Source: Clostridia bacterium (GTDB lineage: Bacteria; Bacillota; Clostridia; Oscillospirales; CAG-272). From it: a stretch of 50,233 nucleotides of DNA. The position numbers and the translations under genes are program-made. Positions 26,035 through 34,692 of the stretch are shown in pieces. The notes under the pieces are model-generated. The model was given only the letters and a program-made list of their open reading frames with translations. It did no database searches and was not told where the DNA came from. Location of the stretch: the NCBI GenBank assembly GCA_017443595.1, contig JAFSYU010000019.1, positions 1-50,233 on the forward strand, read 5' to 3'. Position 1 is the stretch's first letter, and every line of letters begins with the position of its first letter.

Positions 26035-27513
26035 ATGAAAAGAGTTTTATGCATTCTGTTTGCCGCGCTTTTCTTTCTGTCCGCGCTTGTAATGGCGGGC
26101 TGCGCAGAAAAACCCGCGAACGGGGAAACGACAGCAGAAGCGACGACAGAACCGGAACAGACTGAACCGGAGGAAACCCGGATACCGGACGGTCTGCCGG
26201 AGGTAAACTACAACAAAAGAGTTTTCAGAGTAATACTGCCTGACGGTATGCAGGCAAGCGACGTATATACCGAGGATCACGAAACGGCGGATCCGCTGCA
26301 TGACGCGGTATTTACGAGAAACAACAATATTATGGAGCGTTTCGGCATAGAGTTTGACGTTTCCACAGACGAATACGCCGCCGTCAACACAAAGATAAGA
26401 AACAGCGTAAAAGCCGGATCTGACGACTACGATCTATGCTTTGTACATATGGTAAGCGGCGCGTCGCTCGCGCAGGACAATCTCGTTCTGCCGTTTGAAA
26501 AACTGCCGTACGTGGATCTGTCAAAACCCTGGTGGGACAGCGCTATCAAAAACGGTTTTTCCATAAGAAACAATCTTATGATGGTAAACGGAGACATAAG
26601 CCCCACGAGCTTCAGCATTACGTCCTGTATGTATTTCAACAAGACTATGTTTGATAAGCTTGACCTGCAGTATCCGTATGAGCTTGTAAGATCCGGCGAA
26701 TGGACGCTTGACAAACTGTTTGAGCTGACAAAAGACATAACGGAGGACAAAGACGGCGACAGCAAAGTGACCTACGACAGCACCGCTGACGTTTTCGGCC
26801 TTGCCTCCTGGTATCTTGACGTACCGTACAGCTTCTATTACGCGGCGGGCGGTATGCTCGTGTCAAAGGACGCGGACGACGTGCCGTTCTATGATCCGCA
26901 GCTTGAGCGCGATACGAAGATATACAATAAAATATACGACGTAATAATCACAAACAACGCTTATTATGAGACGAATATCAGTAATTTCCCCAACGTTGCA
27001 AAAGTATTTGCGGACGGCAGAGCCCTGTTCTACGACGCAAAGCTTTCAAGCGCGGAGGAGCTGCGCGATATGGACGACGATTTCGGTATAATCCCGGTCC
27101 CGAAGTTCGATGCGGCGCAGACTGATTATAAATCGTTCGTAAACGGCGCCGCCAGCATGGTGTGCGTTCCGGCGACCGTAAAAGAAGCCGACCGCGAATA
27201 CGTTTCCATAATAATCGAAGGCATGGCGAGCGAAGCGTACCGCATAGTAACGCCGGTCTTATATGAAACGTATCTTAAACGTAAAGTCACACGCGACGCG
27301 GAATCCATGGATATGATAGATTACATAGTAAGAAACCGCGTATTCGATATGGCGTACGTCAATATGCACGACGGTGTGGGATCATACGTAAGAGACCTTC
27401 TCCAGAAGGGATCAACGGACATTTCTTCCACAATGAAGAGCTATCAGAAATCCGCGAAGAAGCGTATAGAAAATATAGTCAAGGCGTTTGACAAGAGCCT
27501 TGCCAAAATGTAA
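26035..27513 (+). CDS. Extracellular solute-binding lipoprotein (orphan, carbohydrate type)
   Basis: A 492-residue lipoprotein (lipobox MAGC) with a Thr/Glu-rich linker. The binding-protein fold resembles ABC sugar-binding proteins (YPYELVRSGEWTLDKLFELTKDITED, VNGAASMVCVPATVK). No permease or ATPase gene is adjacent. It precedes the GH38 alpha-mannosidase, and a hairpin separates the two. It is a paralogue of the lipoprotein at 46197-47672, sharing the order of motifs: NNIMERFG-type helix, DLSKPWWD, YFNKTMFDKLDL, VPKFD and the basic Lys-rich C-terminus. GAAAGGA lies seven nt before the ATG at 26035. Binding of oligosaccharides is inferred. Confidence 0.85.
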   Translation: MKRVLCILFAALFFLSALVMAGCAEKPANGETTAEATTEPEQTEPEETRIPDGLPEVNYNKRVFRVILPDGMQASDVYTEDHETADPLHDAVFTRNNNIMERFGIEFDVSTDEYAAVNTKIRNSVKAGSDDYDLCFVHMVSGASLAQDNLVLPFEKLPYVDLSKPWWDSAIKNGFSIRNNLMMVNGDISPTSFSITSCMYFNKTMFDKLDLQYPYELVRSGEWTLDKLFELTKDITEDKDGDSKVTYDSTADVFGLASWYLDVPYSFYYAAGGMLVSKDADDVPFYDPQLERDTKIYNKIYDVIITNNAYYETNISNFPNVAKVFADGRALFYDAKLSSAEELRDMDDDFGIIPVPKFDAAQTDYKSFVNGAASMVCVPATVKEADREYVSIIIEGMASEAYRIVTPVLYETYLKRKVTRDAESMDMIDYIVRNRVFDMAYVNMHDGVGSYVRDLLQKGSTDISSTMKSYQKSAKKRIENIVKAFDKSLAKM

Positions 27514-27520
27514 TTAAAAT

Positions 27521-27564
27521 AAAAGGGGAGCGAAACGAATAAAATATCCGTTTCGTTCCCTTTT
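27521..27564 (+). terminator. Intercistronic hairpin between binding protein and mannosidase genes
   Basis: A long inverted repeat AAAAGGGGAGCGAAACG / CGTTTCGTTCCCTTTT with a 12-nt loop ends in TTTT before GCAAAAG. No separate strong promoter is visible before the mannosidase, so the hairpin may act as a partial terminator or as an mRNA stabiliser. Confidence 0.6.
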
Positions 27565-27583
27565 GCAAAAGAAAGGGATAAAT

Positions 27584-30367
27584 ATGACGTATCTGAAGAA
27601 ACTGAAAACTCTGGACTGTTACAGAGCAAACGGCGTATACGCGGAACGCATTTGTTCCGAGATGACGTACTTAGACGGCATTTCAAAAACAAAAGGCGGA
27701 GAATTTGACAGCCTTATAGAGCAGGCGGCGGATCTTTTGCTGTCCGATATAAACGAAAACGGCGTTATGACAAAAGCCGCCGCGATGAAAGCGGAGGAGC
27801 TTTTGATGGTGCTTCAGCCGGAGGCGAAAAAATACACGGAGCTTTTCATATCCCACGCTCATATAGATATGAACTGGATGTGGGGATATAACGAGACGGC
27901 GTCTTTGACGGCAGACACTTTCCGCACCGTGCTTGAGCTGATGAAAGAATTCCCGGATATGACTTTCGGGCAGTCGCAGGCGTCAACTTATGAGATAATA
28001 GAAAAATTCTGCCCGGAAATGTTATCCGAGATAAAAGAAAGAATAAAAGAGGGCAGATGGGAGGTCACCGCGGCCGAGTGGGTGGAACCGGACAAAAATA
28101 TGCCGGACGGAGAATCGCTGACGCGTCAGCTTCTGCAGTCAAGAAAGTATCTGTCAAAGCTGCTTGACATACCGGCGGATTCGCTTGATATTGATTTCGT
28201 GCCGGATACGTTCGGTCACAATATAAACGTGCCGGAAATACTGTCCGATATGGGCGTCAAATACCTGTATCACTGCCGCGGACACGAAGGTCCCTGCATA
28301 TACCGCTACGCTTCCCCGTCGGGCAAAAGCGTTCTGACTTACCGCGAATACGCGTGGTACAACGGCGATATAGCGCCTTTCAAATTTGAGATAGTTCCGC
28401 GTTTCTGCGAAAACGAGAAAGTTGATACTTATTTGTGCGTTTTCGGCATAGGCGACCACGGCGGCGGTCCGTCCCGCCGCGATATAGAGCGCATAGAAGA
28501 ATATAAAAACTGGCCGCTTACACCGGTCATCCGCTTCGGCACGTTTAAAGAATACTTTGAAATACTTGAGAAAAGCGGTATAGATTTCCCGGTGTACGAT
28601 ACGGAGCGCAACTTCCTGTTCACCGGCTGTTATACGACGCAGTCGAGAATAAAAATGGCAAACCGCATATCCGAGTCGCGCCTCAACGAGACTGAAGCGC
28701 TTTCCGCAGCGGCGTCGATCTTAGCTGACGCGCCGAAGGAGCCGGACAGGCTCGACCGCGCCTGGAGAAATACGCTTTTCAATCACTTCCACGATATCCT
28801 TCCGGGCTCCGGCACGGTGGAAACGCGTGAATTCGCGCTTGGCCGATTCCAGGAAGCCATGGCTGATCTGAACATATATTCAAATCTGTCCATGCGCCGT
28901 ATCTCCGAGGCGACTGATACTTCTTCGATACCGTTTACGGAAGCAAGAGAAACGATAGCCGAGGGCGGCGGCGCCGGATATTTCCAGTCACAGAACACTC
29001 ATTTCAGATTCACCGCCGCGGAGCGCGGAAACGGTCCCGTGCGCGCCATCCAGCTTTTCAATACGACAGCCGAGGACAGAAACGAATACACGGAGATAAC
29101 CGTATGGGATTATTGGAACGGCTTCTCTGACGCCGTTATGACGGACGCTGACGGAGCCGAGATACCGTTCTGCGTAATGAACGAGGGCAACGGTTACTGG
29201 GGACACCAGTTCGCAACGCTTCTGGTAAAAGCCTCAATACCGGCGTTCGGCTATACCACGGTCATACTCAAACAGCGCGAGCCGGACGGACACAAGACCG
29301 TTATACCGCACGCGTACGAATACGTTGACACGCATATAAACGACGAGCCGCTTTATATGGAAAACGACCTTATAAAAGCCGTATTTGACAAAAAGAGCTG
29401 TCGTCTTATAAGCCTTATAAACAAAAAGAGCGGGGAAGAGCTTGTAAAAGAACCGTCCTGCTATTTCAGATACGCGGACGAAAACCCGGTATACGGTATG
29501 ACGAGCTGGCGCGTAGGTCCTTATATGACGGTCCGCGACTTAAACGAAGAATGCGGCGTAAGATTCACCGCGCTTGCAACGCATCCGCTTTACTGCCGCA
29601 TAGTATATGAAATGAGCTTCGGCGCATCAAGGCTCACCTGCACCGTAACGCTGAAAAAAGACAGTCCCGTGCTTGAATTCGATACGTGCATTGACTGGGG
29701 CGAGGCGGCGGTACACGGTCAGAAAATACCGCAGATCAGCTTTGCCGTGCCCGTAGGCTACGACAACGGCGGAGTTTTCTCAGCCGATATACCGTACGGC
29801 GTTTTAAAGAGAAAACAGCTCGCCCACGATATCCCCGCGCTGTCTTATATCTGCGCCGACAAGGAAAACGGCTGTTTGAGCCTTATGACTGATACAAAAT
29901 ACGGATACAGGTATTACGGCAACACAATGTCCGTAACGCTCGTAAGATCGGCGTACAATCCCGATCCGTACCCGGAGCGCGGAATACACAATATCCGCAT
30001 AGGCGTTGCGGTATGCGATCCGCAGACGGCAAAAAGCGTATCAAAAGCATTCTGCAATCCCATCCCGTTCGTCTCCGCAACGAAGCACGGCGGCAAACTT
30101 CCGCTCTCCGCTCAGGCGCTGACCGCTGCCGGCGGAGCCGTCGTATCGTGTGTCAAGAATTCAGAGGACGGAGAGGGCGTGACCGTGAGACTGTATGATA
30201 CGGACGGCATTGATCACAGACAGACTCTGACGTTTGCCAAAGCGCCGAAAAAGGCGTATATCTGCACGAGCGGCGAGGAAAAGCTGACGGAAGCGGAAAT
30301 ATGCGGTAAAACGGTAAAAGCAGACGTTCCGGCGTACTGCACCGTGACGGCGGTTATATACTTCTGA
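27584..30367 (+). CDS. GH38 alpha-mannosidase
   Basis: A 927-residue intracellular alpha-mannosidase (no signal peptide). The catalytic domain shows the zinc motif HAHIDMNW with H91, H93 and D95, and the nucleophile D208 in VPDTFGH. The central helical domain (AWRNTLFNHFHDILPGSGT) and the C-terminal beta-sandwich domains follow in family order. Length and motifs match bacterial GH38 of the MngB type. The ATG at 27584 follows GAAAGGGA, 70 nt after the binding-protein gene. It probably releases mannose from imported alpha-mannosides such as N-glycan or mannan fragments. Confidence 0.93.
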   Translation: MTYLKKLKTLDCYRANGVYAERICSEMTYLDGISKTKGGEFDSLIEQAADLLLSDINENGVMTKAAAMKAEELLMVLQPEAKKYTELFISHAHIDMNWMWGYNETASLTADTFRTVLELMKEFPDMTFGQSQASTYEIIEKFCPEMLSEIKERIKEGRWEVTAAEWVEPDKNMPDGESLTRQLLQSRKYLSKLLDIPADSLDIDFVPDTFGHNINVPEILSDMGVKYLYHCRGHEGPCIYRYASPSGKSVLTYREYAWYNGDIAPFKFEIVPRFCENEKVDTYLCVFGIGDHGGGPSRRDIERIEEYKNWPLTPVIRFGTFKEYFEILEKSGIDFPVYDTERNFLFTGCYTTQSRIKMANRISESRLNETEALSAAASILADAPKEPDRLDRAWRNTLFNHFHDILPGSGTVETREFALGRFQEAMADLNIYSNLSMRRISEATDTSSIPFTEARETIAEGGGAGYFQSQNTHFRFTAAERGNGPVRAIQLFNTTAEDRNEYTEITVWDYWNGFSDAVMTDADGAEIPFCVMNEGNGYWGHQFATLLVKASIPAFGYTTVILKQREPDGHKTVIPHAYEYVDTHINDEPLYMENDLIKAVFDKKSCRLISLINKKSGEELVKEPSCYFRYADENPVYGMTSWRVGPYMTVRDLNEECGVRFTALATHPLYCRIVYEMSFGASRLTCTVTLKKDSPVLEFDTCIDWGEAAVHGQKIPQISFAVPVGYDNGGVFSADIPYGVLKRKQLAHDIPALSYICADKENGCLSLMTDTKYGYRYYGNTMSVTLVRSAYNPDPYPERGIHNIRIGVAVCDPQTAKSVSKAFCNPIPFVSATKHGGKLPLSAQALTAAGGAVVSCVKNSEDGEGVTVRLYDTDGIDHRQTLTFAKAPKKAYICTSGEEKLTEAEICGKTVKADVPAYCTVTAVIYF

Positions 30368-30378
30368 TAAAAACGGAA

Positions 30379-30402
30379 ACGGCGGGCAATTTGCCCGCCG
30401 TT
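30379..30402 (+). terminator. Hairpin after the GH38 gene
   Basis: A perfect palindrome ACGGCGGGCAATTTGCCCGCCGTT lies 11 nt after the stop codon, followed by a poor T-run. The same 19-bp core recurs at 30588-30606 beyond the repeat cluster. Confidence 0.65.
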
Positions 30403-30410
30403 GAATTAAG

Positions 30411-30578
30411 ACAAACTCCTTCAGTCAGCCGGGAATTATCCCGGCTGACAGCTCCCTCGGAGAGGGAGCCGACTTGTCTTCCCCTTGGGAGAAGGTCTCA
30501 CGCAGTGACGGATGAGGCTTAGCCTCCCTCATGAGGAAGCGCAAAAAAGGCGGGTCGTCGAGGGCGCCGACCCCTACG
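30411..30578. repeat. Cluster of partial repeats from families C, B and A
   Basis: Three half-elements lie side by side. A family C half (30412-30470, AAACTCCTTCAGTC with nested hairpins AGCCGGG..CCCGGCT and GCTCCCTC..GAGGGAGC) comes first. A family B half (30478-30520, CCTTGGGAGAAGG, CACGCAGTG, GGATGAGGCT) follows. A family A end (30551-30577, GCGCCGACCCCTAC) closes the cluster. It fills the gap between the convergent GH38 and ABC-F genes. Confidence 0.65.
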
Positions 30579-30579
30579 A

Positions 30580-30610
30580 AAAAAACGGGCGGGCAATTTG
30601 CCCGCCGTTT
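30580..30610 (-). terminator. Terminator of the ABC-F gene
   Basis: On the minus strand AACGGCGGGCAAATTGCCCGCCCGTT is followed by TTTTT, 17 nt after the ABC-F stop codon. Confidence 0.75.
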
Positions 30611-30626
30611 GTGTTATATGATTTGA

Positions 30627-32213
30627 TTATTTTGTCTCTTCCAGATATTCGTCGTACGTCGTCAGTTTGTCGTAGAAATTGCCCGCCGTTACGTCAATTA
30701 TCCTGTTTGCGACGGTCTGGTTCAACTGATGGTCGCGCGAGCAGAAAAGGATCGATTCCGGGAATCTGGTCATGCCGTTGTTCAGCGCCGTTATGGATTC
30801 AAGGTCTAAGTGGTTAGTCGGCTCGTCCATTATGAGCACGTTTCCGCCGGAGAGCATCATACGGCAGAGCATACAGCGCACTTTTTCGCCGCCGGAGAGG
30901 ACTTTCGCCTGTTTTAACGCCTCGTCGCCGGAGAAAAGCAGCTTGCCGAGCCAGCCGCGTACATCGGATTCGTACGTCAGAGTGGAGCAGGCGCGTATCC
31001 AGTCTACAAGATTTTCTTCATGATCATCAAAATACTCCGAGTTGTCCTGCGGCAGATACGCGACCTTCGTCGTAACGCCCCATTTGTATGAGCCGGAATC
31101 CGGCTCCATTTCGCCCGCAAGTATCTTGAAAAGCGTCGTTCTCGCTATCGGGTCGTCGCCCACGAACGCGACTTTGTCGCGCGGACGCAAAATAAAGCTG
31201 ACGTGATCGAGCACGACTCTTCCGCCTATGCTCTTGCACAGGTCTTTTACTTCAAGCAGGTCGTTGCCTATGGAGCGCGACGGCTCAAAGCTGATAAACG
31301 GGAAGCGGCGGGAAGATACGGGCATATCAAACAGGTTGATGGATTCAAGCAGTTTCTTTCTTGACGTCGCCTGTTTTGATTTTGACGCGTTTGCGGAGAA
31401 GCGCTGGATGAATTCCTGAAGTTCTTTTGCCTTTTGTTCGTTTTTCTTGTTTTGCTCGCGCATCTGACGCTGGCGTATCTGCGTATATTCAAACCAGAAA
31501 TCGTAGTTTCCGACCGTCATCGTTATCTTACCGAAATCCACGTCGACTATATGCGTGCAGACGTTGTTCAAAAAGTGTCTGTCGTGCGATACGACTATGA
31601 CCGTACTGTCAAGGTCGGCTAAAAAGTCCTCAAGCCAGTTGACCGTAACGAGATCAAGACCGTTCGTCGGCTCGTCCATTAAAAGTATATCCGGATTTCC
31701 GAAAAGCGCCTGCGCTAAAAGTACCTTGACCTTTTGAGAATCCGTCAGCTCCGACATGGGCATATAGTGGTATTCATCCGTTATGCCAAGATCGTTTAAA
31801 AGGATCTCCGCGTCGGATTCGGAGGTGTAGCCGCCGAGTTCCGCGTATTTTTCCTCAAGCTCGCCGGCTTTTACGCCGTCTTCCTCGGTCATTTCCTCTT
31901 TTGAATATATCGCGTCGCGTTCATCGGCTATCCTTACAAGCTCCGGGTTGCCGAGCAGTACCGTGCGCAGAGCCGTGCAGTCGTTATATGCGTAGTGGTC
32001 CTGTTTGAGCACGGAAAGACGCTCGTTAGGCGTTTTATATACTTCGCCCTTCGTCGGTTCAAGCTCGCCGGACAGAATTTTTAAATAAGTTGATTTTCCC
32101 GCGCCGTTCGCGCCTATCACGCCGTAGCAGTTGCCGCGCGTGAACTGCAGATCGGCTCCGGCAAAAAGCGTACGCCCGCCGAATTGCAAAGATACGTTAT
32201 TTGTTCCTATCAT
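30627..32213 (-). CDS. ABC-F family ATPase (YkpA/YbiT type)
   Basis: A 528-residue soluble twin-ATPase of the ABC-F translation-factor class. NBD1 has an intact Walker A GANGAGKST (34-42), Walker B MDEP (179-182) and H-loop H210. Its signature is degenerate (LTDSQ, 156-160). A charged linker (about 240-300) follows. NBD2 has an intact LSGGEKVR signature (439-446) and Walker B MDEP, but its Walker A reads GDDPIARTT (R358 in place of Lys) and its H-loop His is R493. The block SIGNDLLEVKDLCKSIGGRVVLD places it with YkpA/YbiT. Ribosome binding is inferred from the family, not shown here. Confidence 0.9.
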   Translation of the reverse strand: MIGTNNVSLQFGGRTLFAGADLQFTRGNCYGVIGANGAGKSTYLKILSGELEPTKGEVYKTPNERLSVLKQDHYAYNDCTALRTVLLGNPELVRIADERDAIYSKEEMTEEDGVKAGELEEKYAELGGYTSESDAEILLNDLGITDEYHYMPMSELTDSQKVKVLLAQALFGNPDILLMDEPTNGLDLVTVNWLEDFLADLDSTVIVVSHDRHFLNNVCTHIVDVDFGKITMTVGNYDFWFEYTQIRQRQMREQNKKNEQKAKELQEFIQRFSANASKSKQATSRKKLLESINLFDMPVSSRRFPFISFEPSRSIGNDLLEVKDLCKSIGGRVVLDHVSFILRPRDKVAFVGDDPIARTTLFKILAGEMEPDSGSYKWGVTTKVAYLPQDNSEYFDDHEENLVDWIRACSTLTYESDVRGWLGKLLFSGDEALKQAKVLSGGEKVRCMLCRMMLSGGNVLIMDEPTNHLDLESITALNNGMTRFPESILFCSRDHQLNQTVANRIIDVTAGNFYDKLTTYDEYLEETK

Positions 32214-32245
32214 GTTTACATATCCTTTGTTGTATTATTTAGGCT

Positions 32246-32274
32246 ATAATATCATAAAAAATGAAATAAGTCAA
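32246..32274 (-). promoter_or_regulatory. Sigma-A promoter of the ABC-F gene
   Basis: Minus-strand TTGACT (32274-32269), 17-bp spacer, TATTAT (32251-32246), about 33 nt before the ATG at 32213. Confidence 0.78.
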
Positions 32275-32332
32275 GAGAAAAAAGTCAATTGCAGGAGCCG
32301 GCGTAAGCGGCGGTCCTTGCGGATGCCTGATA

Positions 32333-34447
32333 TTATTTTACGAGTTTTACGCCGGACGGCAGTTTATAATCAACTATCGTCTTTTTGTCTTCCTTATGCC
32401 ATTTGATATATATTTTGCCGTGCGGAGTGGGTATCTCTCCCTCCGCAAAATCAAGCGTTTTAGTATACGGCTTTATTCTGACCGTGTCAAATCCGGGGGA
32501 TGCGGGTTTTACGCCGAGTATCACGGCGGATAATTCATACGCCGGAGCGCTTGACCAGCCGTGACATTCGCTGCGCGGATTGTCGGGATTCTCGCACCAC
32601 GTGGTGCAGTGCATATCTATCATTTTTCTCCAGCCGTCAAGCAGCTTATCCGCGTAATTGTAGCAGCCGGAGGCTTCAAGCGCGCGGAACATAAAGTGAT
32701 TCATGGAAAACGTGCAGCGCGAAACGTCGGCTTGTATCGTGCGTTCCATAAGCGCGTGCGCCTCGTCTCCGGTAACCGCGCCTGAAAGTATTGCCCACAG
32801 CGTGGTATGCTCCGAATAATCGGCTCTGTTCGGCGTGTTTTTGAAAAGCCCTTTTTCACTGTCGTAGCAGTATCTTACCGTCAGTTCGTTCCGGCGGTCG
32901 GCGCGCGCTCTGTAATCTGACGCCGCGCCCGGTTTGCCGCAGTGCTCGCATATTTCCGCCGCGGCGTTCAGCGCCGCCGCATACATGAGATTGGACACGG
33001 TCAAAGGCTCGTCAAGTCCGCCTACGGGCACGCCGTTAGGCCATTCCGGACACCAGTCCACAAACGGCCAGTAAGGCGTAGTGCCGAACAGTCCGCGTTC
33101 GTCCTCATAGCCGCGGAAGCCTTCAAGCACGCGGTCAATATATCCGGTCATTGACAGAACGAATTTTTTGTCGCCGGTATATAACAGATAATCGCGCACC
33201 ATGAATATGAAAAACAGGGAAAAGTCGGGTATCACCTGTATCGAAGTGGACGGATAATTCGCCTGTATCATACCGTCCGGTATCTGCGAATGAGCCATAT
33301 CGGTAATACATTTTTTCTGCATTGCCGTGTCGGCTGTGAAGCGGTACGTGAACGTCGCCTCGTTTGCGGAGTCCATATCGTACTGCTGCTGTTCATAGTA
33401 CGGACAGTCAACGTATATCTCGTGCATACAGCAGCGCACGGTGTTTATGCTGACGTCCCACATTTTATTTAGCTTCTCGTCGGAGCAGCGGAATTTGGCA
33501 ATATCGTGCATCGGGTAAAAATATTCGGCAAAAGAAGCAAAAGCAAGCTCAAATTCGGTATCGGATTCAAGACGTATGAACCTGAAAGCCCTGTACCAGA
33601 ACGGTTCGAACGTAAATTCACCGTCGACCTCCACCTCGTCGTACACTCCGGCAATAAGCCCGCCCGCCTCGTCGCGCATATTTTTATACCATCCGCCCTG
33701 GCCGTTCGACGTCAGGCGGCATTCGGCGTAAGTGATTTTTATTTTTGCCTTTTCTTTTGTTTTTATTTTGAATTTTACTTTTGCCGTCGTATATTTTCCC
33801 GCGTCAAGCTCTATGACGCCGTTTTCTTTTAAGTCGATTATAAAATCTTTTTCGGGGTACGTCTGCATTTGCGGTATAGGACGTTTCTGCAGTATATACG
33901 GCTCGTTCAAGCCCCACGGGTTGTAACAGCCGCACTCCGTCTGCGCCTCGTAATACGGAGATATCTCGACCTTTGTCAGCTTCTTTTCGGCGCTGTGACG
34001 CTCAAATTCGGGAATGGAATTGTGCACGTGCACATCGCGCTCAAAAGAAACGGAATCGTCCCTGTAACACTCCCAGCTGTCATCCGACTGAAAATCTCGT
34101 CTCTCTCCGTCGCAGACGAAGTCGGCGCGCAGCCACAGCGCCGCGCGGTCTTTTTTGAAAGTGGAGATAAACGCGCCGTCGTGGACGTACATGACCTTGA
34201 CGGTGATATCGTTTTCGCCATCGTGCAGTTTGTCCGAGCAGTCAGCCGTCTCGTAGTATCTCTGATACCACGAGCCCTGACACGGGCCTTCACAGCAGAG
34301 GACTCCGTTTATATAAAGCTGATAGCGCGTGTCCGCGCAGACGTCGATTTTAAGGGAATTGACCTTTCCCGCTGTTATCTTCTTTTTGAAACAGTAAAAA
34401 TGCGTTTGCGTTGGACGCTCGTTTACGCGTATCCAGATGCCGTTCAT
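32333..34447 (-). CDS. GH78-type alpha-L-rhamnosidase
   Basis: A 704-residue protein of the bacterial alpha-L-rhamnosidase superfamily without a signal peptide, so probably intracellular. The N-terminal beta-sandwich (YQLYINGVLCCEGPCQGSWY, residues about 40-65) is followed by an (alpha/alpha)6 barrel. That barrel contains the catalytic-site region HEIYVDCPYYEQQQYDMDSA and CHGWSSAPAYELSAVILG. A short C-terminal beta domain (TPHGKIYIKWHKE) closes the fold. The acid segment differs from the common DCPQRDER form but keeps the DCP and Glu positions. AAAGGAG precedes the ATG. The gene lies immediately beyond a MITE-like element that separates it from the alpha-galactosidase unit. Confidence 0.85.
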   Translation of the reverse strand: MNGIWIRVNERPTQTHFYCFKKKITAGKVNSLKIDVCADTRYQLYINGVLCCEGPCQGSWYQRYYETADCSDKLHDGENDITVKVMYVHDGAFISTFKKDRAALWLRADFVCDGERRDFQSDDSWECYRDDSVSFERDVHVHNSIPEFERHSAEKKLTKVEISPYYEAQTECGCYNPWGLNEPYILQKRPIPQMQTYPEKDFIIDLKENGVIELDAGKYTTAKVKFKIKTKEKAKIKITYAECRLTSNGQGGWYKNMRDEAGGLIAGVYDEVEVDGEFTFEPFWYRAFRFIRLESDTEFELAFASFAEYFYPMHDIAKFRCSDEKLNKMWDVSINTVRCCMHEIYVDCPYYEQQQYDMDSANEATFTYRFTADTAMQKKCITDMAHSQIPDGMIQANYPSTSIQVIPDFSLFFIFMVRDYLLYTGDKKFVLSMTGYIDRVLEGFRGYEDERGLFGTTPYWPFVDWCPEWPNGVPVGGLDEPLTVSNLMYAAALNAAAEICEHCGKPGAASDYRARADRRNELTVRYCYDSEKGLFKNTPNRADYSEHTTLWAILSGAVTGDEAHALMERTIQADVSRCTFSMNHFMFRALEASGCYNYADKLLDGWRKMIDMHCTTWCENPDNPRSECHGWSSAPAYELSAVILGVKPASPGFDTVRIKPYTKTLDFAEGEIPTPHGKIYIKWHKEDKKTIVDYKLPSGVKLVK

Positions 34448-34474
34448 AGGTGTGCTCCTTTTAATTTTGATATT

Positions 34475-34692
34475 GTAGGGGCGACCATTGGTCGTCCGCT
34501 TTAAAGAATAAAGAATAAATAAGAAAGAATAAATAATAAAATCGGTGTCGGCGGAGCCGACGATCTGTGCGCCGCAAACGGCGCTCTTGGTGGTTCCCCA
34601 CCCCCCTTTTCCACCCCCAAACCCCCGCCATCCCCCCGAAAGATTTCGGGGCTTTTTCGGGTGAGGCGCGGGCGATCAATGATCGCCCCTAC
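34475..34692. repeat. MITE-like element, family A, with 25-bp terminal inverted repeats
   Basis: A 218-bp element has ends GTAGGGGCGACCATTGGTCG.. (34475-34499) and the inverse complement of GTAGGGGCGATCATTGATCG.. (34668-34692), 22 of 25 positions matching. Inside are an AT-rich purine tract (34500-34540), GTCGGCGGAGCCGAC, GCGCCGCAAACGGCGC, a C-run core and CCCCGAAAGATTTCGGGG. No open frame encodes a transposase. It lies between the small membrane protein gene, whose stop it supplies, and the GH78 gene. Confidence 0.78.

Noticed and set aside
30411..30578. CRISPR-like repeat cluster
   Set aside because: The repeated pieces are different palindromic families without regular spacing or unique spacers.
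32281..32330. Hairpin near the end of the GH78 gene as a terminator
   Set aside because: The stem is broken by bulges and is not followed directly by a T-run on the minus strand.
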